A DNA stretch of 5,243 nucleotides from NCBI GenBank assembly GCA_003387805.1, contig QGSR01000150.1, forward strand, positions 1-5,243, given 5' to 3'. Made by a program: the position numbers and the translations under genes. Shown here one piece after another: positions 1 to 5,135 of the stretch (positions are counted from its first letter, which is position 1; each line of letters starts with the position of its first letter). The stretch is from Bacillota bacterium. GTDB lineage: Bacteria > Bacillota > Limnochordia > Limnochordales > ZCTH02-B6. The notes under the pieces were generated by a model that searched no databases, was not told the DNA's origin, and was given only the letters and a program-made list of their open reading frames with translations.

Positions 1-460
1 CTTTGGCGTAGGCCAGCCGGCCCCGGCCGCCGCCGTCGCGGCCGCTCCCGGCCGGGCGGCTGCCGTCCCGCCACGGAATTTCCGCGGCCAGCTCGCCCGC
101 GTCGTGGTCCACCGCGACGTTGACGGCCCAGCCGCCCTGCCGCCGGGCCTCCGCCGCGACCGCGAAGGCCTTCACCCAGATGCCGGGGTGGTAAAACTGC
201 GGTTGATGCCCCGTGACCAGCAGCGGGCGCTCCATGTCCAAATCCGCCGGGCCGCCCCCGGGTTCCGCGCCGAGACCCGCCAGCGCCAGCACCCTTTGCC
301 GGGCCCTTTGCCGCAGCTCCGGCGCGGGCACGCCCGCCACGTCGAAGCTCATTCCCGCCAGCCGGGCGCGGTTGTCCGCCACCGCCCGCGCCCACTGGGA
401 CGCCGGCGGATCACAAAGATATCCCCTCGGTCCCGGCGGCGTGGCCCGCTCCCGCCCCAT
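1..460 (-). CDS. BshC-like protein, N-terminal part (cut by window edge)
   Basis: The frame is open from an ATG at 460 to the window edge, giving 153 residues with no stop. It begins 5 bases after the deacetylase stop, with a weak GGTGA 5 bases before the start, so it is probably co-transcribed with it. The recognisable part is VTGHQPQFYHPGIWVK at about residues 82-97, a helix-like stretch, then VAVDHDAGE at about 115-123. This spacing and wording recall the N-terminal core of BshC/YllA, the putative cysteine-adding enzyme of bacillithiol synthesis, which has TGQQ-type and EDHD-type motifs. The match is distant: GHQP replaces GQQ and VDHD replaces EDHD. From memory, uncharacterised proteins with a GHQP-E-L-F-HPG motif occur in Planctomycetes and similar bacteria. 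A glycine/arginine-rich stretch at about residues 132-148 looks like a low-complexity loop. Coding status is well supported by operon position and the open frame. The function is inferred from short motifs and a neighbour; an unrelated Rossmann-type protein remains possible. Confidence 0.7.
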   Translation of the reverse strand, partial: MGRERATPPGPRGYLCDPPASQWARAVADNRARLAGMSFDVAGVPAPELRQRARQRVLALAGLGAEPGGGPADLDMERPLLVTGHQPQFYHPGIWVKAFAVAAEARRQGGWAVNVAVDHDAGELAAEIPWRDGSRPAGSGRDGGGRGRLAYAK

Positions 461-465
461 GGCCG

Positions 466-1164
466 TCACCGCACCAGGTCACGGATGCCCCGCAACCCGA
501 TCTCCTCCCGAGATACGAAGGGCTCGCCGTAGCGGGCGCCGATCAAGCTGCCCCAGTACGCGTCGCGCGTTTCGATTTCCTTGTAAAACGCCGGGCCCGC
601 GCCCTCGGCGCGGCCCTTCTCAAACTGCGTGTAGTACGCTTTCACCGCGGCCAGCTTCTTTTCCATGTAGTCGCTGGTGTCGATGATGAAGGCCGGCTTC
701 GGGTGCAGCCCCCGGAGGTGGTTGCTGAAGAAATAAAAAATGCGGGCAGGGTAAAAGGGCTCGCCGCGCATGTCGGTCTTGGTCAGTTTGGCATAAAACC
801 TGGCCGCTTCGCACAAGCGGCACGCGGCCACGTGGTCCGGATGGGCGTCTTCCCAATAGTGAATGAACAGCGTGCGGGGCCGCCACTCGCGGATGACTTC
901 CGCCACCATGCGGCGGGCCTCCACGGTGTCCTGCAGCTCCCGGTTGGTGAGCGGCAGCGTGCGCCGCACCGCCACGCCCAAAATGTCCGCGGCGGCCGCG
1001 GCCTCCCGCTCCCGCTCCTCGGGCGAGCCGAAAGGCGTAGGTTCGCCGTTGGTCAGGTCCAAAATGCCGACTTTCAGGCCTTCCGCCAAAAACGCGCCGA
1101 TGGCGCCGCCCATGCCCAGCTCCACGTCGTCCGGGTGCGCGCCGATGGCTAGCACGTCGAGCAT
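466..1164 (-). CDS. bshB1: PIG-L family zinc deacetylase, BshB1 type
   Basis: This 232-residue protein is close in length to Bacillus BshB1 (about 236), which removes the acetyl group from GlcNAc-malate in bacillithiol synthesis. The fold signature is clear. AHPDD at residues 9-13 supplies His10 and Asp13 as zinc ligands and Asp12 as the likely base; HPDH at 108-111 supplies the third ligand, His111. The region YYTQF (177-181), and then RDAYWGSLIGARYGEPF (200-216), is typical of the BshB1 branch rather than of MshB or eukaryotic PIG-L. No signal peptide or membrane segment is visible, so it should be cytosolic. The ATG is well placed 6 bases after GGAGGT. It overlaps the end of the glycosyltransferase gene by 16 bases, which points to translational coupling. 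The acetylated substrate cannot be read from sequence: GlcNAc-malate is the family default, but the neighbouring transferase is not BshA-like, so another GlcNAc conjugate is possible. Confidence 0.88.
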   Translation of the reverse strand: MLDVLAIGAHPDDVELGMGGAIGAFLAEGLKVGILDLTNGEPTPFGSPEEREREAAAAADILGVAVRRTLPLTNRELQDTVEARRMVAEVIREWRPRTLFIHYWEDAHPDHVAACRLCEAARFYAKLTKTDMRGEPFYPARIFYFFSNHLRGLHPKPAFIIDTSDYMEKKLAAVKAYYTQFEKGRAEGAGPAFYKEIETRDAYWGSLIGARYGEPFVSREEIGLRGIRDLVR

Positions 1165-1868
1165 TTGGCCACCTCCGTCTCGATGACTTCCATGTAGTAG
1201 GCGAGCCGCTTTTCCGCATCGTCCAGTTGGCCGCCGAAGCGCCGCTCAAAAGACGGCACGTAGATCAAAGGCACCGGCCGCTCGATGACCGTCAGGCCCG
1301 CCCGGGCCGCCTGAATCCAAAACTGCAGCGGAAACGCATAGCCCGGCTCGCTGAGGCGCAGGCGCGCCAGCGCCTCCACCCGGTACGCTTTGAAGCCGCA
1401 AAACGCATCGGTGAGCCGATAGCCCGTCAGCTCGTTGATGCGCTGGGTGACGATGCGGTTGATGCGTCGCCGGTCCTGCGGCACCGTGCCCACCTTCGGC
1501 ACGTCTTCGCTCATGTAGCGGCTGCCCGACACCACGTCCCACTCCGACGCCAGCTCCAGAAACCCGGGAATGAGCCGGGGATCGTGCTGCTCGTCGCAGT
1601 CGATGGTGACCACCCGCTGGTAGCCGTGGCGGCGGGCGTATTCGAACCCGTCCATCAGCGCGGCGCCGTAGCCCATGTTGACCGGATGCCGCAGCACGCG
1701 AACGCGCGCCTCCCCGGCAAAGCGCGCCAAGATCTCCGGCGACTCGTCGGTGGAGCCGTCGTCCACCACCAGAACGTCCACGCCGGGCGCGGCGGCCAGC
1801 GTCTGCGTCAGCACTTTTTCGATGCTGGGCGCCTCGTTGTACACCGGCACGACGATCAGATCAGCCAT
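1149..1868 (-). CDS. Family 2 glycosyltransferase, Dpm1/polyprenyl-phosphate type
   Basis: This 239-residue protein has a complete GT-A family 2 domain. VPVYNE at residues 7-12 and DDGS at 36-39 form the nucleotide-sugar binding part. TIDCDEQHDP at 88-97 holds the DxD metal-binding motif (Asp90, Asp92), in the form usual for the DPM/DPG synthase group. GSRY (115-118) and DAFCGFKAYR (154-163) follow in the expected order. The length equals a catalytic domain alone: no membrane helices or C-terminal domains are visible, so it is cytosolic or peripheral. The family transfers a hexose or GlcNAc from a nucleotide sugar with inversion, often to a lipid phosphate; donor and acceptor here are unknown. 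The ATG follows the ahcY stop by 2 bases, with GGGGAC upstream as ribosome binding site. The same frame stays open far upstream through ahcY, but that stretch is out-of-frame GC-rich translation. The last residues, KCSTC, are encoded where the gene runs into the deacetylase start. Confidence 0.9.
   Translation of the reverse strand: MADLIVVPVYNEAPSIEKVLTQTLAAAPGVDVLVVDDGSTDESPEILARFAGEARVRVLRHPVNMGYGAALMDGFEYARRHGYQRVVTIDCDEQHDPRLIPGFLELASEWDVVSGSRYMSEDVPKVGTVPQDRRRINRIVTQRINELTGYRLTDAFCGFKAYRVEALARLRLSEPGYAFPLQFWIQAARAGLTVIERPVPLIYVPSFERRFGGQLDDAEKRLAYYMEVIETEVAKCSTC
1171..1176 (-). promoter_or_regulatory. Shine-Dalgarno of the deacetylase gene
   Basis: On the minus strand GGAGGT lies 6 bases before the ATG at 1164. 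It sits inside the last codons of the glycosyltransferase gene. A strong site here fixes the deacetylase start even though the two genes overlap. Confidence 0.8.
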
Positions 1869-1870
1869 AC

Positions 1871-3130
1871 CTACGTCCCCAGACGCCAAGTGCTCAAGTA
1901 CTCTTCCTGCGCGGGCGTCAGCCGCTCCAGCCGCACGCCCATGCTGTCCAGTTTTCTGCGGGCCACCTCGGCGTCGATGTCTTCGGGCACCGAATACACC
2001 TGGCGCTCGAGCTTTCCTTTGTTTTCCAAAAGCCACAGGGCGCTCAGCGCCTGGTTGGCGAAGCTCATGTCCATCACCTGGGCCGGATGCCCTTCCGCCG
2101 CGCCCAGGTTTACCAGCCGCCCTTCGGCCAGCAGCCGGATGCGCCGCCCGTCCTCGAGGACGAACTCCTGGACGTTGGGCCGCGCCTCCCGCCGCTCCTT
2201 GGCCATGGCCGCCAGCGCCGGAATGTCGATTTCCACGTCGAAATGCCCGGCGTTGGCCAGCGTGGCGCCGTCCTTCATGAGGGCAAAGTGGTCGCCGTTG
2301 ATGACGCCGCGGTTGCCCGTCGCGGTGACGAAAATGTGGCCTTCTTTCGCCGCGTCGCGCATGGGCATGACGCGGTAGCCTTCCATGACCGCCTCCAGCG
2401 CCCGCAGCGGGTCCACTTCCACCACGATGACGTCCGCGCCCATGCCCCGGGCCCGGGCCGCGATGCCCCGGCCACACCAGCCGAACCCGGCCACGACGAA
2501 GGTGGAGCCGGCCAGCATGTAGTTGGTGGCCCGCAAAATGCCGTCGATGGTGGACTGGCCCGTGCCGTAGCGGTTGTCGAACATGTGCTTCGTGCGGGCG
2601 TCGTTGACGGCCACTACCGGAAACGGCAGCTCGCCGTCTTCGGCCATGGCCCGCAGGCGGATGACGCCGGTGGTGGTCTCCTCGGTGCCGCCGATGACGC
2701 CGGCCAGCAGGTCTTTGCGCTCCCGGTACAGCGTCGTCACCAGGTCCGCGCCGTCGTCCATCGTAATGTGCGGCTTGGTGTCCAGCACCGCCCGGATGTG
2801 GCGGTAGTACGTCTCGTTGTCTTCGCCGCGGATGGCGAAAGTCGGAATGCCGTATTCCTCGTTGAGCGCCGCCGCGACGTCGTCCTGGGTGCTCAGCGGG
2901 TTGGACGCGGCCAGCGCCACCTCCGCGCCGCCGGTCTTCAGCGTGCGCATGAGGTTGGCCGTCTCCGTCGTCACGTGCATGCACGCGGCGATGCGGACGC
3001 CCGCCAGCGGCTTGGTCTTTTCCCACTCCGCCCGGATGTCCGCCAGCACGGGCATGTTTTCGTCGGCCCACTCGATGCGGCGGCGGCCCGCCGCCGCGAG
3101 GGATCTGTCCTTGCAGTCACCGATGGCCAA
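1871..3130 (-). CDS. ahcY: S-adenosylhomocysteinase (SAH hydrolase)
   Basis: The enzyme reversibly splits S-adenosylhomocysteine into adenosine and homocysteine using tightly bound NAD, removing the inhibitor left by methyltransferases. The 419-residue protein keeps the residues expected from the human enzyme: His52, Thr54 and Glu56 in HVTTET, Asp126 in DDGAD, Glu151 in EETTTG, Lys181, Asp185 and Asn186 in KHMFDN, His296 in NAGHFD and His348 in EGHPAQVM. The NAD site is GFGWCGRG at 215-222, with the acidic ribose-binding residue Glu238. It belongs to the short archaeal/Thermotoga class: it ends in [11 protein letters not shown] and lacks the C-terminal KPDHYRY tail that reaches the neighbouring subunit's NAD in the longer class. 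The start is TTG, 6 bases after GGGGGA; no in-frame ATG gives a better N-terminus, and residues from about 20 onward align with the family. It opens a probable four-gene operon from its own promoter. Deamination-linked use of S-inosylhomocysteine, known for the Methanocaldococcus homologue, cannot be excluded. Confidence 0.96.
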   Translation of the reverse strand: MAIGDCKDRSLAAAGRRRIEWADENMPVLADIRAEWEKTKPLAGVRIAACMHVTTETANLMRTLKTGGAEVALAASNPLSTQDDVAAALNEEYGIPTFAIRGEDNETYYRHIRAVLDTKPHITMDDGADLVTTLYRERKDLLAGVIGGTEETTTGVIRLRAMAEDGELPFPVVAVNDARTKHMFDNRYGTGQSTIDGILRATNYMLAGSTFVVAGFGWCGRGIAARARGMGADVIVVEVDPLRALEAVMEGYRVMPMRDAAKEGHIFVTATGNRGVINGDHFALMKDGATLANAGHFDVEIDIPALAAMAKERREARPNVQEFVLEDGRRIRLLAEGRLVNLGAAEGHPAQVMDMSFANQALSALWLLENKGKLERQVYSVPEDIDAEVARRKLDSMGVRLERLTPAQEEYLSTWRLGT

Positions 3131-3136
3131 AGGGTG

Positions 3137-3142
3137 TCCCCC
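3137..3142 (-). promoter_or_regulatory. Shine-Dalgarno deciding the ahcY TTG start
   Basis: The minus strand reads GGGGGA, then 6 bases, then TTG at 3130. An ATG lies just upstream (overlapping this motif), but it is out of frame with ahcY. The spacing therefore supports TTG as the start codon. Confidence 0.7.
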
Positions 3143-3170
3143 ATTCCGCTGGAAAACCTCGGGTCATTTC

Positions 3171-3199
3171 ATTGTACGTTTACGGCTGGCCGGAAGCAA
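3171..3199 (-). promoter_or_regulatory. Sigma-70-type promoter of the ahcY operon
   Basis: On the minus strand TTGCTT (3199-3194) and TACAAT (3176-3171) are separated by exactly 17 bases. The -10 box matches the consensus at five of six positions; the -35 box is weaker. Transcription would begin near 3164, leaving a leader of about 34 bases before the TTG of ahcY. This is too short for a riboswitch. The surrounding stretch (3150-3180) is distinctly AT-richer than the rest of the intergenic region. Confidence 0.7.
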
Positions 3200-3202
3200 G
3201 GG

Positions 3203-3310
3203 CGCGGCCGCACACGGGCTGCACGCCGGAGCCGGCGAGCCGCCCGTTAGCATGGTCTCGTGTCACTATGCGGGGCCGCGCCCGGCCGTGAAGAAGCCGC
3301 GCCGGCATGC
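3203..3310. other. Intergenic spacer without recognised features
   Basis: This stretch between the 16-base repeats and the ahcY promoter carries no coding frame that resembles a known protein and no hairpin followed by a T-run on the minus strand. It is very GC-rich, with short CCGGCG-type runs. Confidence 0.4.
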
Positions 3311-3402
3311 TGCGTCTGCGGCGTGCTGCGGCTGCGGCGTACTCCGGCTGCGGCGCGCTGCGGCTGCGGCGTACTCCGGCTGCGGCGCGCTGCGGCTGCG
3401 GG
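3311..3402. repeat. Tandem array of 16-base units downstream of metK
   Basis: Five full units and most of a sixth follow one another without gaps, starting at 3311, 3327, 3343, 3359, 3375 and 3391. The plus strand alternates TGCGGCTGCGGCGTAC and TCCGGCTGCGGCGCGC, so the central part is a 32-base dimer present twice (3327-3358 and 3359-3390) without a mismatch. The first unit differs at two positions (TGCGTC, GTGC). The array ends about 10 bases from the metK stop, so it would lie in the 3' untranslated part of a metK transcript. Sixteen is not a multiple of three, and no gene is supported across it. Its role is unknown. Confidence 0.92.
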
Positions 3403-3412
3403 GAAGGCCCGT

Positions 3413-4597
3413 CTACAGCCGTTCCGCCGCCCGCCGCAGTTCCTCGGCCTTGTTGGTCCGCTCCCACGGCAGGTCCAGGTCGGGGCGGCCGAAATGCCCG
3501 TACGCGGCCACGGGCCGGTAGATGGGCCGCTGCAGCTCCAGGTCGCGGATGATGATGCCCGGCCGCAAGTCGAAGTGCTCCCGCACCAGCCGCTCGATGT
3601 CGCGGTCAGCGATGCGGCCGGTGCCGAACGTGTCCACGCTGATGGACACCGGCTCCGCCACGCCGATGGCGTAGGCCAGCTGGATTTCCACCCGGCGGGC
3701 CAGCCCCGCGGCCACGATGTTTTTCGCCACCCAGCGGGCCGCGTACGCGCCCGAGCGGTCCACCTTGGTGGGGTCTTTGCCGCTGAACGCGCCGCCGCCG
3801 TGCCGGGCCGCGCCGCCGTACGTGTCCACGATGATTTTGCGCCCGGTCAGGCCGGCGTCGCCCTGCGGGCCGCCCACCACGAACCGCCCCGTGGGGTTCA
3901 CGATGAAGCGCGTCTCCCGGAGCAGCTCCTCGGGCACCACGGGCTTGATGACGTGCTCGATGACGTCGGCACGAATCCGCTCCTGCGTGACGTCCGCGTG
4001 GTGCTGCGTGGAGACGACGATGGTGTCGATGCGCACCGGCACGCCGTTTTCGTACTCCACCGTCACCTGCGTCTTGCCGTCGGGCCGCAGGTAGTCCAGC
4101 ACCTTTTCCTTGCGGACCTGCGCCAGGCGGCGGGCCAGCTTGTGCGCCAGCGAAATGGGCAGCGGCATCAGCTCGGGCGTCTCGTCCACCGCGTAGCCGA
4201 ACATCATGCCCTGGTCGCCCGCGCCGGTGTCTTCCAGCGAGCCCCGGACGACGCCGCCGGCGATGTCCGGCGACTGCTCGTCCAGCGCCACCATGACGCC
4301 GCACGTGTCGGCGTCAAAGCCGTACTTGGCCCGGTCGTAGCCGATGTCCCGGATGGTTTGCCGCACGATTTTCGGAATGTCCACGTGCGCGGTGCTGGAA
4401 ATTTCGCCCACAACGACGACCAGGCCCGTGGTAACCACCGTTTCGCACGCGACCCGCGCCGCCGGATCTTTTTCCAGAATGGCATCCAAAATGGCATCGG
4501 AAATTTGGTCGCAAACTTTGTCCGGGTGTCCTTCCGTCACCGACTCGGAAGTGAAGAGGTAGCGTCCGCCGGTGTAGCCGGCCACCGAGTTCGCCAA
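3413..4597 (-). CDS. metK: S-adenosylmethionine synthetase
   Basis: MetK makes S-adenosylmethionine from methionine and ATP, with hydrolysis of the triphosphate; it works in the cytosol, usually as a tetramer. The 394-residue protein has normal length and all family signatures. GHPDK at residues 23-27 contains the catalytic His24 and magnesium-binding Asp26. Glu52 is the expected potassium/methionine-site residue. GAGDQG at 125-130 is the first MetK signature, DAGLTGRK sits at 247-254, and [16 protein letters not shown] at 267-282 is the P-loop-like signature with Lys274. The start is TTG, 8 bases after AAAGGGG; an ATG at 4620 is out of frame. The first dozen residues ([10 protein letters not shown]) form a short extension before the usual [16 protein letters not shown]. 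Expression is under a SAM-I riboswitch with a terminator, giving feedback control by its product. No T-run terminator follows the gene; a tandem repeat array does. Confidence 0.98.
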   Translation of the reverse strand: MANSVAGYTGGRYLFTSESVTEGHPDKVCDQISDAILDAILEKDPAARVACETVVTTGLVVVVGEISSTAHVDIPKIVRQTIRDIGYDRAKYGFDADTCGVMVALDEQSPDIAGGVVRGSLEDTGAGDQGMMFGYAVDETPELMPLPISLAHKLARRLAQVRKEKVLDYLRPDGKTQVTVEYENGVPVRIDTIVVSTQHHADVTQERIRADVIEHVIKPVVPEELLRETRFIVNPTGRFVVGGPQGDAGLTGRKIIVDTYGGAARHGGGAFSGKDPTKVDRSGAYAARWVAKNIVAAGLARRVEIQLAYAIGVAEPVSISVDTFGTGRIADRDIERLVREHFDLRPGIIIRDLELQRPIYRPVAAYGHFGRPDLDLPWERTNKAEELRRAAERL

Positions 4598-4605
4598 TCG
4601 TCCTG

Positions 4606-4612
4606 CCCCTTT
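4606..4612 (-). promoter_or_regulatory. Shine-Dalgarno deciding the metK TTG start
   Basis: AAAGGGG on the minus strand is followed by 8 bases and then TTG at 4597. It lies just after the riboswitch terminator, so only read-through transcripts carry it. Confidence 0.75.
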
Positions 4613-4621
4613 CTAGACATG

Positions 4622-4653
4622 AAAAAAGCTTCCGCCCACCTTGGGAAGAAGCC
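4622..4653 (-). terminator. Riboswitch-controlled intrinsic terminator before metK
   Basis: On the minus strand an 11-step stem pairs GCUUCUUCCCA with UGGGCGGAAGC around an AGG loop (one mismatch and one G-U pair), followed directly by six T residues. It lies about 14 bases after the riboswitch P1 helix. The 3' strand of P1 with its preceding bases (GGGAGAUGAG) can pair imperfectly with CUUCUUCCC of the terminator stem. That would be the antiterminator formed when S-adenosylmethionine is absent. Confidence 0.9.
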
Positions 4654-4666
4654 AGACTTGCGCCGA

Positions 4667-4775
4667 CTCTCATCTCCCAGGAACGGATCCTGCAGGAATT
4701 AGCACCGCACGGCCGCAGCGGGCCGCCGGTTGCCGGGTTTCATCGGGCCTGTCCCTCCACCACTCTTGATAAGAG
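4667..4775 (-). promoter_or_regulatory. SAM-I (S-box) riboswitch of metK
   Basis: The minus strand contains the nearly invariant S-box core in order: CUCUUAUCAAGAG, GGUGGAGGGA, GGCCCGAUGAAACCCGGCAA, GGUGCUAAUUCC and GAUGAGAG. P1 forms between CUCUUAUC (4775-4768) and GAUGAGAG (4674-4667), eight pairs with one G-U. GAUGA and the GGCAACC region carry the kink-turn and pseudoknot positions. P3 is a GC-rich arm capped by GGCC/GGCC pairing, and P4 is the hairpin CAGGA-UCCGU-UCCUG. When S-adenosylmethionine binds, P1 is stabilised, the antiterminator is prevented and the downstream terminator forms, so metK is switched off. This is the classical Bacillota arrangement for metK. Confidence 0.97.
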
Positions 4776-4816
4776 CGGAAATACCACGCTATGCAATTGT
4801 TCCGCGTTCGGCTCCC

Positions 4817-4845
4817 ATGCTATCACCGCGCCGCGCGGCTGTCAA
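4817..4845 (-). promoter_or_regulatory. Sigma-70-type promoter of metK
   Basis: The minus strand shows a perfect TTGACA (4845-4840), a 17-base spacer and TAGCAT (4822-4817; four of six consensus positions). Transcription would begin around 4810, about 35 bases before the riboswitch P1 helix. The tandem repeats begin about 32 bases upstream of the -35 box. Confidence 0.8.
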
Positions 4846-4866
4846 TGCTGTTTGTCGCGCATTTCG

Positions 4867-4883
4867 CCGGCGCCCGGCGCCGG
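4867..4883. repeat. Perfect 8-1-8 inverted repeat upstream of the metK promoter
   Basis: CCGGCGCC and GGCGCCGG flank a single central C. The element is 22 bases upstream of the -35 box and overlaps the first 11-base tandem unit. No T-run follows on either strand, so it is not an intrinsic terminator. It could be a protein-binding site or a by-product of the GC-rich repeat composition. Confidence 0.55.
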
Positions 4884-5020
4884 TGCGGCGCCGGTAAAGC
4901 GCCGGTGGAACGCCGGTGGAGCGCCGATGGAACGCCGGTGGAGCGCCGATGGAACGCCGGTGGAGCGCCGATGGAACGCCGGTGCAGAGCCGGTGCAGAG
5001 CCGGTGGAACGCCGCTGGAG
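4878..5020. repeat. Thirteen tandem 11-base units upstream of metK
   Basis: Thirteen consecutive units of exactly 11 bases start at 4878, 4889, 4900 and so on to 5010. The plus-strand consensus is CGCCGGTGGAR. Between 4911 and 4976 two variants alternate strictly, CGCCGGTGGAG and CGCCGATGGAA, forming a 22-base dimer present three times without a mismatch. The outer units are more diverged (for example CGCCGGTAAAG at 4889, AGCCGGTGCAG at 4988); a decayed unit may follow at 5021. This pattern suggests expansion from the centre. Because 11 is not a multiple of three, any reading frame through it gives 11-residue protein repeats; I do not regard any as a gene. Confidence 0.95.
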
Positions 5021-5051
5021 CGCCCCGGCGGAGGCGCAGGGCGCGGGCGGC

Positions 5052-5135
5052 GGTGCGGGCCCGTGCGCAGACGATGCGGGCCCGGGCGAAGACGTTGCGG
5101 GCCCGGTCGAAGGCGTTGCGGGCCCGGCCGAACAC
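5052..5135. repeat. Four tandem 21-base units, each with CGGGCCCG
   Basis: Units start at 5052, 5073, 5094 and 5115. Each contains TGCGGGCCCG near its start, and the palindrome CGGGCCCG recurs at 5056, 5077, 5098 and 5119, always 21 bases apart. The second half of the unit varies (TGCGCAGAC, GGCGAAGAC, GTCGAAGGC, GCCGAACAC). Twenty-one bases is two helical turns, so the palindromes lie on the same face of the DNA. Twenty-one is also seven codons, so frames through it give heptad repeats on both strands, but no start, ribosome binding site or known protein supports translation. Confidence 0.88.

Noticed and set aside
1149..3071. A 640-residue minus-strand open frame that appears to fuse a long N-terminal region to the glycosyltransferase
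   Set aside because: The first part is the out-of-frame translation of ahcY, rich in Arg, Gly and His. The true gene starts at 1868, where family 2 motifs begin and a ribosome binding site is present.
3131..3310. A second SAM or SAH riboswitch in front of ahcY
   Set aside because: The leader after the ahcY promoter is only about 34 bases, and no S-box or SAH-riboswitch core sequence is present.
3260..4702. A 480-residue plus-strand open frame
   Set aside because: It runs antisense to metK, the riboswitch terminator and part of the repeats. Its composition is that of a GC-rich shadow frame.
4878..5135. Possible CRISPR array
   Set aside because: The units are contiguous, only 11 and 21 bases long, and there are no unique spacers.
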